A stretch of 64,000 bases of DNA. Origin: Acetivibrio mesophilus (GTDB lineage Bacteria > Bacillota > Clostridia > Acetivibrionales > Acetivibrionaceae). Where the stretch lies: contig NZ_RLII01000011.1 of the NCBI RefSeq assembly GCF_004102745.1, positions 1 to 64,000 of the forward strand, written 5' to 3'. The notes beneath the pieces are model-generated. The model searched no databases. It was not told where the DNA came from and saw only the letters and a program-made list of their open reading frames with translations. The position numbers and the translations under genes are program-made. Of the stretch, positions 33,166 to 42,070 are shown in pieces (within the stretch, counting starts at the first letter, position 1; each line of letters begins with the position of its first letter).

Positions 33166-34677
33166 GTGACAGGTAAATCATTAAAAAAGGCACTGTTGTC
33201 TTTAGTTATCTGCTGTATTTTGATATCTGGTACAGGAATTGTCTGTGCCGAGGAGATTATAATACAAGAGAAGGGGATTTCCTCAGCGGACTATTTCAAA
33301 GGGATTATAGATATGGCAGAGGATAAGTACAAAGGGGAAGTAACCAGGAAGCAAATGATGGAAGGCGCTTTGAAAGGGATGTTCGACACCATGGATCCCT
33401 ACACAGTCTATTATACGATGGAAGAGGCGGAAAGCTTTTTTACCGATATTAATGGTTCCTACACAGGAATAGGAGTGGTGATGTCAGAACTTGACGGCAA
33501 AATAGTGATAGACCAGGTGTATTCCTCTTCTCCGGCAGAGGAAGCAGGTATACAAAAAGGTGATACGATAGTTGAAGTGGATGGTAAAAGTACTCAGAAG
33601 GCTACTTTAGAAGAAGTATCCGGGCTTATAAAGGGTCCGGAGGGTACGAAGGTTGTAATAGGTGTTTTGAGAGGCGGAACAGGCAAAATAGTAAGGTTGA
33701 TAGTGACTAGAAGACAAATAGTCCTAAATCCTGTCACCTATAAAATAGAAGGTGATATAGGTTATATAAAGCTTGAAATTTTCAATTCCAATGCGAGTCA
33801 GGCTATGGATGAAGCCCTTAAGAAAATGGATAAGAGTAAAATAACAAAAATAATTCTTGATCTTAGAGACAATCCTGGGGGAGACGTAAGCCAGGCAGTA
33901 GCAATTGCCAGGAGATTTGTGAAGAAAGGGCTGATTACAAAGCTGGATTTCAAGTCGGAATCACAAAAAGATGAGGAATATTACTCCAATTTGAAAGAGC
34001 TCAAATATAAGCTTGTGGTGTTAGTGAATGAATATAGCGCAAGCGCCTCGGAGATATTGGCAGGAGCGATACAGGATACAGATTCGGGTGTTCTGGTGGG
34101 CACAACAACTTTTGGGAAAGGTAAGGTTCAGAACCTTTATCCCATATTGACACCTGAAGCTGCACAGAAGTATGAGAAGGAAACCGGAGAAATATTTGTA
34201 AATGGATACGACTTGCTATCGGAACATGGTATTTACCCTTCCGATGATGAAATAATGGGGTGGCTGAAAATAACTACCGGGGAATACTACACTCCCGGTG
34301 GCAGGATGATAGATGGAGTCGGTCTTGAGCCTGATATTTATATAGAAGACAGCCTGGCCGATAATGCTATAGTTTTTGAAGGCGTAAAAAAGCTTCAAAA
34401 GGTGACAAAGCCTTGCCTAAATACTGAAAGTGAGGATGTATTGAGTGCGGAAAGCATTTTAATGCTAATGGGATATGAGGTTGATACCCCGGATAGGCTG
34501 ATGGACGAAAAAACTGTCAGAGCCGTAGCGCAATTTCAAAAAGACTGCGGATTGTATTCTTACGGCATCCTTGACTTTGCGACGCAACAGGCTCTGAATG
34601 ATAAATTGGACGAATTGATTATTATGAAGAACAGGGATAGACAGTATGAAAAAGCGGTGGAGTTGCTTAAAAACTAA
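33166..34677 (+). CDS. S41-family C-terminal processing peptidase
   Basis: 503 aa. Signal peptide (residues 1-28). PDZ domain about 90-175 (TGIGVVMSELDGKIVIDQVYSSSPAEEAGIQKGDTIVEVDGKS). Tail-specific protease core: IGYIKLEIFNSNASQAMDEAL, LDLRDNPGGDVSQAVAIAR, and the Ser-Lys dyad in NEYSASASEILAGAI and TTTFGKGKVQNLYPI. A C-terminal peptidoglycan-binding-like segment (LMLMGYEVDTPDRLMDEKTVRAVAQFQKDCGLYSYG) is the usual CtpA/B-type ending in clostridia. GTG start at 33166 with AAAGGGGAA upstream. It may process the two SLH proteins encoded before it, or act in sporulation signalling; both are inference. Confidence 0.92.
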   Translation: MTGKSLKKALLSLVICCILISGTGIVCAEEIIIQEKGISSADYFKGIIDMAEDKYKGEVTRKQMMEGALKGMFDTMDPYTVYYTMEEAESFFTDINGSYTGIGVVMSELDGKIVIDQVYSSSPAEEAGIQKGDTIVEVDGKSTQKATLEEVSGLIKGPEGTKVVIGVLRGGTGKIVRLIVTRRQIVLNPVTYKIEGDIGYIKLEIFNSNASQAMDEALKKMDKSKITKIILDLRDNPGGDVSQAVAIARRFVKKGLITKLDFKSESQKDEEYYSNLKELKYKLVVLVNEYSASASEILAGAIQDTDSGVLVGTTTFGKGKVQNLYPILTPEAAQKYEKETGEIFVNGYDLLSEHGIYPSDDEIMGWLKITTGEYYTPGGRMIDGVGLEPDIYIEDSLADNAIVFEGVKKLQKVTKPCLNTESEDVLSAESILMLMGYEVDTPDRLMDEKTVRAVAQFQKDCGLYSYGILDFATQQALNDKLDELIIMKNRDRQYEKAVELLKN

Positions 34678-34791
34678 TAGGATATTGGGCTATCATAATT
34701 GACTACAGGGCTTTATAGACAAAGATACCGGATGCGATTTTGCGAGGATTGACGTCTAAAAAAATAATGTATGATTAGATATGTAAGTATA

Positions 34792-34820
34792 TTGACAGAT
34801 TATTTCATTAACTGTATAAT
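34792..34820 (+). promoter_or_regulatory. Consensus sigma-A promoter of RNA candidate
   Basis: TTGACA at 34792-34797, exactly 17 nt, TATAAT at 34815-34820. It is the strongest promoter sequence in the window and has no ORF behind it. Confidence 0.88.
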
Positions 34821-34826
34821 TATTGT

Positions 34827-35223
34827 AAGATTATTTATGTTACTTTGTGGTTAATAACTGACAAAAAATACATTATATAGTTTTGGCATTAGTGGATCGA
34901 AACACATTATTATGTCCGGAAGATAAGCTGTTAACCTTGGTAGTCCAAAGTTCCAAATTAGTGATGAGTTTTGCTTTATTGATTTACCTTCTATTATTGT
35001 GATTTATTATGATTTACTTGTGGGAGACAAGTTTTTATGTAAAAAGTGTATACTTAAGCTCGCTTGATTTGGAATGGAGAGTCTAATTGGTTTAGGGGAG
35101 AATATATATTTAAAAAATATGTATTAGAATGACCGGAAAGTTCTCGAAATGTTTAGGGGAGACACAGGTTCGTATACCATGTGAATTAATGGAACTTTGG
35201 ACTACGAGGTTAGCAGCTTTTTT
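34827..35223 (+). ncRNA. Candidate structured noncoding RNA, about 397 nt
   Basis: Start inferred 7 nt after the -10. A 29-bp helix joins 34925-34954 to 35191-35219; its only irregularities are two G-U pairs and one bulged G, and the right arm runs into six T (35218-35223). The 236-nt interior has further hairpins: ACTTGT-GGGAG-ACAAGT near 35020, an AATATATATTT/AAATATGTATT stem near 35100-35125 and CACAGGT/ACCATGTG at about 35164-35182. The motif TTAGGGGAGA occurs twice. It does not match RNase P RNA, tmRNA, SRP RNA or a T-box by eye. Family unknown. Confidence 0.7.
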
Positions 35224-35245
35224 ACAGTTGCATAAAAAATTTCTA

Positions 35246-35274
35246 TTGACACTCTCAAAAGTCATATATAAAAT
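35246..35274 (+). promoter_or_regulatory. Sigma-A promoter of pyrG
   Basis: TTGACA at 35246-35251, a 17-nt spacer, TAAAAT at 35269-35274; about 109 nt before the pyrG ATG and upstream of the attenuator-like hairpin. Confidence 0.75.
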
Positions 35275-35327
35275 ATAATCGTGTGTTTATTTATAATAAT
35301 CAAATAAAAAAATTTACTATAATCAAA

Positions 35328-35365
35328 TCAGCCGTGAAGAGCTTTCCCGGCTGAAGTTGTTTTTT
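35328..35365 (+). terminator. Attenuator-like terminator upstream of pyrG
   Basis: TCAGCCG at 35328-35334 pairs with CGGCTGA at 35348-35354; after AGTTG comes TTTTTT (35360-35365). It is 18 nt before the ATG. In Gram-positive bacteria pyrG is often controlled by CTP-dependent attenuation, and the loop pyrimidine stretch CTTTCC resembles the antiterminator target. The required GGG at +1 is not visible at the predicted start. Confidence 0.55.
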
Positions 35366-35382
35366 CATGGAGGATTGGAATC

Positions 35383-36993
35383 ATGTCTGTTAAGTACATT
35401 TTTGTAACCGGCGGTGTTGTTTCAGGGCTTGGAAAGGGAATAACTGCCGCTTCACTGGGGAGACTTTTAAAAGCCAGAGGTCTTCGAGTTACTATTCAGA
35501 AGTTTGACCCATATATTAATGTGGATCCGGGTACTATGAGTCCGTATCAGCATGGAGAAGTATTCGTAACCGATGACGGAGCTGAGACGGATCTGGATCT
35601 GGGCCATTATGAAAGATTTATAGATGAGAATTTGAACAAAAACAGTAATATAACCACCGGTAAGATATACTGGTCTATTATCAACAAAGAAAGAAAAGGT
35701 GACTTTCTCGGCGGTACGGTTCAGGTTATACCCCATGTAACCAACGAGATTAAGAATAGAATTTATCTAGTAGGTAAAAATAGCAGCACCGATGTGGTAA
35801 TTACTGAGATTGGTGGTACCGTAGGGGATATTGAGAGCCTGCCTTTTTTGGAAGCTATTCGTCAGGTCGCAAGTGACGTCGGTCGAGAGAACGTAGTTTA
35901 CATACACGTTACCCTTGTTCCATATCTGGGCAAGTCTGGGGAACTTAAGACAAAGCCTACACAACACAGTGTAAAGGAGTTAAGAAGCCTTGGTATACAG
36001 CCGGATATAATTGTCTGTCGTACAGAAAAAAGACTTTCAAAAGAAATGAAGGATAAGATAGGACTGTTTTGCAATATACCCGGAGAATGGGTAATTCAGA
36101 ATCTTGACGCAGAGACCCTCTATGAGGTTCCTTTAATGCTTGAGGAGGAGGGACTGGCTAATATTGTTTGCAAGCGCTTAAGTCTTAATTGCGTGGAACC
36201 GGACATGACCGAATGGTGCCAAATGGTAAATAAGCAGAAAAACTTGAGCAAGTCGCTGACCATAGCCCTTGTAGGTAAATATGTTGAGCTCCATGATGCA
36301 TATCTTAGTGTTGTAGAGTCTCTCAATCACGGTGGAATATCAAATGACGCTGAGATAAATATAAAGTGGATAAATTCCGAGGAACTGAATGAGGATAATT
36401 TTGAAAGCAGCCTTAGCGACGTAGATGGCATACTGGTGCCTGGAGGATTTGGAGACAGAGGTATAGAAGGAAAGATCCTCGCTGCAAAATATGCTCGTGA
36501 AAACAAAGTGCCATACTTTGGTATTTGTCTCGGAATGCAAATGGCGGTTGTGGAATTTGCAAGAAATGTTGCCGGACTTAAGATGGCCAACAGTTCGGAA
36601 TTCGATACAGACAGCCCTTACCCTGTGATTGACATCATGCCGGATCAAAAAGATATAGATGAAAAGGGTGGCACAATGAGATTGGGGCTGTATCCCTGCA
36701 AGATAAAAAAAGACTCCATTACTTATAGCGTATATGGGGACGAGCTTATATATGAAAGGCACAGACACAGGTATGAGTTCAATAACGAATACAGGGAGCT
36801 TTTGGTATCAAAGGGACTGGTATTTGCAGGACTTTCTCCAAGTGAAAAGCTTGTAGAAATTATTGAATTGAAGGATCATCCGTGGTTTATCGGAGTTCAA
36901 TTCCATCCTGAGTTTAAATCAAGACCGAATAGGCCCCATCCTTTGTTCAGGGACTTTATAAGGGCAGCGGTGGAAAAACGCTATAACCGATAA
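35383..36993 (+). CDS. pyrG: CTP synthase
   Basis: 536 aa, makes CTP from UTP with ATP and glutamine. The synthetase domain begins [31 protein letters not shown], with [38 protein letters not shown]. The C-terminal class I glutamine amidotransferase domain holds [16 protein letters not shown], the nucleophile Cys in FGICLGMQ, and His/Glu in [25 protein letters not shown] precedes the ATG. Likely regulated by attenuation through the hairpin upstream. Confidence 0.98.
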   Translation: MSVKYIFVTGGVVSGLGKGITAASLGRLLKARGLRVTIQKFDPYINVDPGTMSPYQHGEVFVTDDGAETDLDLGHYERFIDENLNKNSNITTGKIYWSIINKERKGDFLGGTVQVIPHVTNEIKNRIYLVGKNSSTDVVITEIGGTVGDIESLPFLEAIRQVASDVGRENVVYIHVTLVPYLGKSGELKTKPTQHSVKELRSLGIQPDIIVCRTEKRLSKEMKDKIGLFCNIPGEWVIQNLDAETLYEVPLMLEEEGLANIVCKRLSLNCVEPDMTEWCQMVNKQKNLSKSLTIALVGKYVELHDAYLSVVESLNHGGISNDAEINIKWINSEELNEDNFESSLSDVDGILVPGGFGDRGIEGKILAAKYARENKVPYFGICLGMQMAVVEFARNVAGLKMANSSEFDTDSPYPVIDIMPDQKDIDEKGGTMRLGLYPCKIKKDSITYSVYGDELIYERHRHRYEFNNEYRELLVSKGLVFAGLSPSEKLVEIIELKDHPWFIGVQFHPEFKSRPNRPHPLFRDFIRAAVEKRYNR

Positions 36994-37022
36994 TGACATG
37001 AAAGTAATGCAAAGATATAAAG

Positions 37023-37057
37023 AAACGGCTGTCCGATGAGCGGGCAGCCGTTTTAAT
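37023..37057 (+). terminator. Terminator of pyrG
   Basis: AAACGGCTGTCC at 37023-37034 pairs with GGGCAGCCGTTT at 37042-37053, 12 bp with one G-U, a 7-nt loop and TTTT. Confidence 0.88.
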
Positions 37058-37079
37058 GATATAAAAGACTCTAGAACTT

Positions 37080-38045
37080 TTAATCGGCCTTAATTGCTTT
37101 ATAGAGTGCTGTAAAGCCTCCGAAAAGGATTCCGGTTATCGGAAATACAACCCAGCAAATATGCCAGAGGTTAAAAACAAAGCCGCAGAACAAAAAGATG
37201 CAAACCGCAATTGGCCAGACAATTCCCGCAACAGCTCCTATGACCTTATCCTGCTTTTGGGTTTTTGGCTTATAATCGTCTATTTTTAACAACTCTTTAT
37301 AGGAATCGGGTACACTTCCGCTGGTTATAAAAATAGATACTGCGACAGCTATCATTAAAAGCATAACACATACCCCAAAGTCGGCGAAAGGCTCAAAGGA
37401 GACGATGGCAAGCAGGACAACGACAGAGAATATGCAAAGGCTGACACCAATGATGGTATGGATACTCTGCTTTTGGGTAATAGAGGGTAATTCTGAATTT
37501 AAAATGTTTCTTAAATCCGATGAAATTTCAAATTTCCCTTCCTCAATGAATTTGAATCTTTCAAGTTTGGTTCCGGAATATATGAAGAGAGCTACAGCTG
37601 GAACTATTAATAAAAATAATGCTATAACAGGCAGCGTTCCTTTGGCATCCTCAGGCAAGGATTGAAAAATTAGATTGCGTTCTGCCATCTGCGACAGGAA
37701 TATTAAGAGGGAAACTCCCAGAAGAATCAGCCCAACTCCTGTTGCTATCAGGTAGGAGGCTTTTTTCTTCAGAGAGACAAATTCCATTGCTTCCTCGTTA
37801 TCCACTACGGGGTAATTTTCATTATTCTTTGAGGGGGAAATACCCATTTCATCCAACAGCTCATCAATGTTGCCGAATTCGGAAATAACAATACCGATTG
37901 CTTCATTCTCCAGTTTTCCATTATCTTTTAGTTCATTATACCTTTCTTCCATGTTGTAAAGAATCTCGCTTTTTAGTCGCTCCATTTCTTTTGATTTTGG
38001 CAAATTCCTAAAAATGTTATCTAGATAACTTTTAATTGTTTCCAT
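37080..38045 (-). CDS. Permease-prefix-domain membrane protein paired with PadR regulator
   Basis: 321 aa. The N-terminal 75 residues (IKSYLDNIFRNLPKSKEMERLKSEILYNMEERYNELKDNGKLENEAIGIVISEFGN) match the HAAS/permease prefix domain found beside PadR regulators. Seven or so hydrophobic segments follow (residues 95-120, 138-158, 193-212, 216-240, 272-295 and 297-315). It may sense or bind a membrane partner that is under PadR control. It overlaps the PadR gene by 14 nt, so the two are co-translated. No catalytic motif. Confidence 0.85.
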   Translation of the reverse strand: METIKSYLDNIFRNLPKSKEMERLKSEILYNMEERYNELKDNGKLENEAIGIVISEFGNIDELLDEMGISPSKNNENYPVVDNEEAMEFVSLKKKASYLIATGVGLILLGVSLLIFLSQMAERNLIFQSLPEDAKGTLPVIALFLLIVPAVALFIYSGTKLERFKFIEEGKFEISSDLRNILNSELPSITQKQSIHTIIGVSLCIFSVVVLLAIVSFEPFADFGVCVMLLMIAVAVSIFITSGSVPDSYKELLKIDDYKPKTQKQDKVIGAVAGIVWPIAVCIFLFCGFVFNLWHICWVVFPITGILFGGFTALYKAIKAD

Positions 38046-38376
38046 AGTGTACCATCTCCTTTACAAATTTATTAATCACTTTTTTGGTCAACTCCCATTC
38101 TTCGCACTTTTCCCTGTAGTATTTGATTCCCTCGGGGGTTATACGGTAGTAAGTCCTCCTTTTTCCTTGAGTTTCTTCTCCATAGTAGGATTCAATATAT
38201 CCGTTTTTTTCGAGACGCGTGAAGGCAGAATAAAGTGTCGTCTCTTTCATGATATATTGCTCGTTTGTTATTGAGCGGATGTTTCTTGAAATCTCATACC
38301 CATAAGAATCACCCTCTATAAGGAGGCTTAGGATAATGGTGTCGTTATAACCCCGTATTACATCACTGCTAATCAC
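38032..38376 (-). CDS. PadR-family transcriptional regulator
   Basis: 114 aa. The winged-helix pattern is complete: DTIILSLLIEGDSYGYEISRNIRSITNEQYIMKETTLYSAFTRLEKNGYIESYYGEETQGKRRTYYRITPEGIKYYREKCEEW. GTG start at 38376 with AGAGGAGG upstream. The long inverted repeat upstream (38392-38463) overlaps the predicted promoter and is the obvious operator, so autorepression is likely. The partner membrane gene follows with a 14-nt overlap. Confidence 0.93.
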   Translation of the reverse strand: MISSDVIRGYNDTIILSLLIEGDSYGYEISRNIRSITNEQYIMKETTLYSAFTRLEKNGYIESYYGEETQGKRRTYYRITPEGIKYYREKCEEWELTKKVINKFVKEMVHYGNN

Positions 38377-38391
38377 CAGAATTCCTCCTCT

Positions 38392-38463
38392 AATATTACT
38401 ACGTCTGACATACTTTACCTGTCGTAGTAATATTGTAACACAACTACTACGACAGGTAAAGTA
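38392..38463 (-). promoter_or_regulatory. PadR operator/promoter with long inverted repeats
   Basis: A perfect 19-bp inverted repeat joins 38411-38429 and 38445-38463 (loop 15 nt). A second, AATATTACTACG/CGTAGTAATATT, joins 38392-38403 and 38423-38434. So three copies of the TACTACG half-site surround a minus-strand promoter (-35 TTTACC, 17 nt, -10 TACAAT). Strong evidence for repressor control of the PadR pair. Confidence 0.8.
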
Positions 38464-38698
38464 GTTTTTATAAAAAAGTTAAATTTTGAGTATTTTTATA
38501 CAAAATAATGTTCATGCGACCTATTTATAGATTTTGATACAAATAATTTAATGTATAGTATAATTCCCTTTGAATTTGTAAACAATTATACTAAGCAATA
38601 AAAGTTTATATTGTAAAAAAAATTAGGGTATGGAACCATTTTGGAATTGCAAATCAATCCAAAACTGGTGAGATTACCGGATACGGGGGGATTTTATC
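38464..38698. other. Remainder of PadR-spoIIR divergent intergenic
   Basis: AT-rich. A GTTTATA...GGGTATGG arrangement near 38600-38636 could be a forespore-type promoter for spoIIR, but the match is weak. CGGGGGGAT is the spoIIR ribosome binding site. No ORF. Confidence 0.35.
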
Positions 38699-39397
38699 AT
38701 GTTTAATTCTTTTAAAAACGTCTATAAAAAAAATATATGCGCAAAAGTACTTACAGCAGCCATCCTTTTGGTAACAATTATATCGGGTGTTGCGCTAATA
38801 TCCTATTCGGAGAATGTGAGTGATGGGCTGGCGGATAATATTATTCGATTGCATGTTTTGGCAAACAGTGATTCTCCAGAGGATCAGCAGCTAAAAAGGG
38901 ATGTTAGGGATGTTGTAATCAGCTTCATGAAGGACAGGCTTAAAAACGTCAAGGATGTGGAAACTACAAAGAAGATAATAGAAGAAAACTCTGAAGCAAT
39001 AAAGCAGATTGCGTTAGACGAAATTAAGAGGCAGAATAAAGAATATGATGTGGAGGTTATGCTTGGAATATATCCTTTTCCCACTAAGGTTTATGGGGAT
39101 ATAAGTCTTCCGGCTGGAAATTATCAGGCGTTAAGAGTTGTTATAGGTAATGGAGAGGGACAGAATTGGTGGTGTGTGCTTTTTCCGCCGTTATGCTTTG
39201 TGGATGCTACTCACGGAACTGTGCCGGATTCTGTGAAGAATGATTTGAAAGAGGTTCTCAGTGAAGAGGAGTATTATCTTATTACAACGCAGGATGAAGA
39301 TGAGGATATTCCTATTGAGATAAAGTTCAAGATTGTTGAGATGTTTCAGAACTCAAAGATAAAAATTGCAAGTGCAATGAATAGAATGTTTCAATAA
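38699..39397 (+). CDS. spoIIR: Stage II sporulation protein R
   Basis: 232 aa. An N-terminal membrane/signal helix (residues 14-34) is followed by the SpoIIR domain: NIIRLHVLANSDSPEDQQLKRDVRDVVISFM, KQIALDEIKRQNKEYDVEVMLGIYPFPTKVYGDISLPAGNYQALRVVIGNGEGQNWWCVLFPPLCFVDATHGTVP. SpoIIR is secreted from the forespore and triggers SpoIIGA to activate sigma-E in the mother cell. The length is near the family norm. GGGGGG lies upstream of the ATG. Confidence 0.95.
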   Translation: MFNSFKNVYKKNICAKVLTAAILLVTIISGVALISYSENVSDGLADNIIRLHVLANSDSPEDQQLKRDVRDVVISFMKDRLKNVKDVETTKKIIEENSEAIKQIALDEIKRQNKEYDVEVMLGIYPFPTKVYGDISLPAGNYQALRVVIGNGEGQNWWCVLFPPLCFVDATHGTVPDSVKNDLKEVLSEEEYYLITTQDEDEDIPIEIKFKIVEMFQNSKIKIASAMNRMFQ

Positions 39398-39450
39398 TTA
39401 GACTAAGGATATAATTTAATGAATAGATATAAGTTAAACCCATAATATAT

Positions 39451-39492
39451 AAATTCCCTGTTGGAGTTAGATAATTTCCGTCGGGGAATTTT
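39451..39492 (+). terminator. Possible terminator of spoIIR
   Basis: AAATTCCC at 39451-39458 pairs with GGGAATTT, inside a larger GGGGAATTTT arm, at about 39484-39491. Loop of 25 nt; weak T-run. Confidence 0.45.
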
Positions 39493-39645
39493 CGTATTTA
39501 TCATTAAAAAATAAGGGGTAGCATATTGAAGATATATATGCATTTGATATATACTTTTAATATATACTGTTATTGTGAAACATTTCTTTCTCAAGCAAAG
39601 CAATTGTAAGAGAGCTTTTATATCCCCAAAAATGAGGTGAGCTAA

Positions 39646-40335
39646 ATGATGAGATTTTTTTTAGAGAACGGGAGCTTCTATTTGATTGTTGTTATAAGGC
39701 TGCTTTTAGCATGTGTCCTAGGAGGAGTGATAGGGTATGAAAGAGAGAGTACCAACAGGCCTGCCGGCTTTAGAACCCACATTCTGGTATGCGTTGGGTC
39801 GGCTCTTGTCATGATAACCTCCCAGTACATTTTTGAGCGCTACAAGGGGGTTGCAAATATTGATCCTGCCCGCCTTGGAGCTCAGGTAATCAGTGGCATA
39901 GGCTTTTTGGGAGCAGGAACTATAATTCGTGAGGGGGCAAATGTTAGAGGTCTTACCACAGCAGCAAGCTTATGGGCAGTTTCCTGTGTTGGGATTGCAG
40001 CAGGCATCGGCTTTTATGAGGGAGCGATTATTTCCACTGTAATTATTTATATTACCCTTATTTTATTAAAAAGAACAGAAAAGCATATCACGAAGAAAAG
40101 AAAGCTGAGTGTATTCTATATACAGACTGAAGATATGCCCGGACAAATAGGTACAATAGGGGGTATATTTGGCAAGTATAATGTAACAATAAGAAATATA
40201 GAGTTTATCAATGATGATATTGGGAAAGAAGTTTTGATAAAATTTTTAGTGAGAATTCCTATGGATGTCTCCAAAGAAAAGATAATGGATGAATTGCAGG
40301 GGATATATGGAGTCAAAAAGGTTACAGGGCAATAG
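39646..40335 (+). CDS. MgtC/SapB-family membrane protein
   Basis: 229 aa. The hydrophobic N-terminal half has the MgtC signature: RLLLACVLGGVIGYERESTNRPAGFRTHILVCVGSALVMITSQYIFE, then RLGAQVISGIGFLGAGTIIREGANVRGLTTAASLWAVSCVGIAAGIGFYEGA. The C-terminal part (about 150-229) is an ACT-like cytoplasmic domain (LSVFYIQTEDMPGQIGTIGGIFGKYNVTIRNIEF). Family members influence Mg2+ adaptation and F-ATPase activity in other bacteria. GAGGTGAG precedes the ATG pair at 39646/39649. Confidence 0.92.
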   Translation: MMRFFLENGSFYLIVVIRLLLACVLGGVIGYERESTNRPAGFRTHILVCVGSALVMITSQYIFERYKGVANIDPARLGAQVISGIGFLGAGTIIREGANVRGLTTAASLWAVSCVGIAAGIGFYEGAIISTVIIYITLILLKRTEKHITKKRKLSVFYIQTEDMPGQIGTIGGIFGKYNVTIRNIEFINDDIGKEVLIKFLVRIPMDVSKEKIMDELQGIYGVKKVTGQ

Positions 40336-40381
40336 TACATAAGAGAATATTTCTTTTCCTAAAAAATATTTGACAAAATAT

Positions 40382-40410
40382 TTGACTTTTTTCATTCTTT
40401 CACCTATAAT
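40382..40410 (+). promoter_or_regulatory. Sigma-A promoter of the decarboxylase
   Basis: TTGACT at 40382-40387, a 17-nt spacer, TATAAT at 40405-40410. It lies downstream of an in-frame ATG at 40370, which therefore cannot be the translation start. Confidence 0.85.
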
Positions 40411-40462
40411 TCATTTGTTTATATTTTTTTGCGTTTTCCAAGCAAGAAAGAGGGGATTAACG

Positions 40463-41920
40463 GTGCCAAGAATGGACCAGCTTAAAACACCGGTTTTTGA
40501 TGCGGTAAAGAGATATGTTGAGAGTAATGTAGTGCAGTTTCATGTACCGGGACACAAGCAGGGAGAAGGCCTTGCGGAGCTTAGAGAGTATATTGGCGAA
40601 AGAGCACTTCAGATGGATGTAAACGGAATGGAGGATCTGGATTTTGCCAATAACCCTACGGGGGTTATTTATGAATCGGAGATGCTGGCAGCCCAGGCGT
40701 TTGGGGCTCAACATGCCTATTTTCTGGTGAATGGAACTACGTCTGGTGTTCAGGCAATGATTATGAGCGCTTGTGAACCGGGGGACAAGATAATAATTCC
40801 GAGAAATGCGCACAAGTCCACAATAGGTGGAATTATATTGAGCGGTGCGATGCCGGTGTATGTGCAGCCCGAAGTAAATGAAAAATTGGGTATTGCTATG
40901 GGAATTACAGAAGAGAGCCTTAAGAAGGCAATAAAGGAGAATCCCCATGCAAAAGCTGTGTTCATTATTAATCCTACTTATTATGGAGCAGCTTCAGATT
41001 TAAAATCCCTTGTAAGAATAGCTCACAGGCACGAGATGGCCGTTCTTGTGGATGAGGCTCATGGTGCACATATGTCCTTCCATGACGACTTTCCTCTGAC
41101 AGCAATGGAGGTTGGTGCCGATATGAGTGCAGCAAGCACCCACAAAACAGCGGGCTCAATGACACAAAGCTCTGTGTTGCTTCTGAGGGGAAATATGATC
41201 AGTCCGGAGAGAGTAAAACAGGTCTTGAACCTGACATATACCTCCAGTGCGTCATATCTTTTGATGTGCTCCCTTGATATTGCAAGAAAGCAGCTTGCGA
41301 CTAAGGGAAGCGATATGTTGGAAGAAGCCTTGAGACTTGCAAGAATGGCAAGAGATGAGATAAATAAAATTGAAGGCTTATATGCTTTTGGAAAAGAGCT
41401 TATAGGGACACCCGGGTGCTTTGATTTTGATGAAACGAAGCTGGGGATATGCGTATCAGGCTTGGGTTATACCGGCTATGAGATGGAAGCAAAGCTGAGA
41501 AAGGAATACAATATACAGATTGAGATGTCGGATCTTTCAAATATATTGGCAATAGTAAGCCTGGGAGATAACGAAGAGAATCTTACTGCGCTTATAAATG
41601 CGTTAAAGGATATTTCATCAAAGACTGAGAAAAGGGAATATCTCAAAACACCGTTTATTCCGCAAAATCCAAAAATGATAGTATCACCCCGGGATGCCTT
41701 TTACAGTCACAAGAAGATAGTTCCGTTGGACAAGTCTGTAGGGGAGATAGCGGGAGAAATGGTTATGGCTTACCCTCCGGGTATACCGGTCATATGTATG
41801 GGTGAGAGAATCACTCAGGACATAGTGGATTATATAAAGATATTAAAAGAGCAAAGAACCCAGCTTCAAGGGACGGCGGACCCATACATTAATTCCATAA
41901 TGGTTCTTGGTATGGACTGA
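40463..41920 (+). CDS. Orn/Lys/Arg decarboxylase family PLP enzyme
   Basis: 485 aa from GTG 40463, 6 nt after GAGGGG; the ATG at 40472 is a second option. Fold type I decarboxylase of the Bacillus SpeA/YaaO kind: VQFHVPGHKQGEGL, FLVNGTTSGVQAMIMSACEPGDKIIIPRNAHKS, VDEAHGAHMSF, the PLP lysine in SAASTHKTAGSMTQSS, and a C-terminal domain with YPPGIPVICMGERI. It likely makes agmatine or cadaverine for polyamine synthesis; the substrate cannot be fixed from sequence. Start choice is supported by the promoter at 40382-40410. Confidence 0.93.
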   Translation: MPRMDQLKTPVFDAVKRYVESNVVQFHVPGHKQGEGLAELREYIGERALQMDVNGMEDLDFANNPTGVIYESEMLAAQAFGAQHAYFLVNGTTSGVQAMIMSACEPGDKIIIPRNAHKSTIGGIILSGAMPVYVQPEVNEKLGIAMGITEESLKKAIKENPHAKAVFIINPTYYGAASDLKSLVRIAHRHEMAVLVDEAHGAHMSFHDDFPLTAMEVGADMSAASTHKTAGSMTQSSVLLLRGNMISPERVKQVLNLTYTSSASYLLMCSLDIARKQLATKGSDMLEEALRLARMARDEINKIEGLYAFGKELIGTPGCFDFDETKLGICVSGLGYTGYEMEAKLRKEYNIQIEMSDLSNILAIVSLGDNEENLTALINALKDISSKTEKREYLKTPFIPQNPKMIVSPRDAFYSHKKIVPLDKSVGEIAGEMVMAYPPGIPVICMGERITQDIVDYIKILKEQRTQLQGTADPYINSIMVLGMD

Positions 41921-42070
41921 TAAATCACATCATCTCCACTCCAACTTAATTACCAAACCAATCACTTTTTGGTCTAATTATTTTTTTTCCTGAATAGAAA
42001 TAGGACTATGACAGGAAAAAGTACATGGCATAAGCACATGAGGATAAGGCAAGAAAAGGAGTGATTGGTT

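Larger units (their letters stand above)
34678..35382. other. 705-nt noncoding region: RNA gene candidate plus pyrG leader
   Basis: No credible protein-coding frame. It contains two consensus promoters, a long inverted repeat ending in a U-tract (listed as ncRNA) and an attenuator-like hairpin just before pyrG. Confidence 0.8.

Noticed and set aside
34925-35219. MITE or IS remnant explaining the 29-bp inverted repeat
   Set aside because: Differences between arms are G-U tolerant and the right arm ends in a T-run after a consensus promoter, which fits an RNA gene better; no target-site duplication is visible.
38590-38640. Sigma-F-type promoter for spoIIR
   Set aside because: Only a loose match to the forespore consensus; expected from biology but not supported well enough by sequence.
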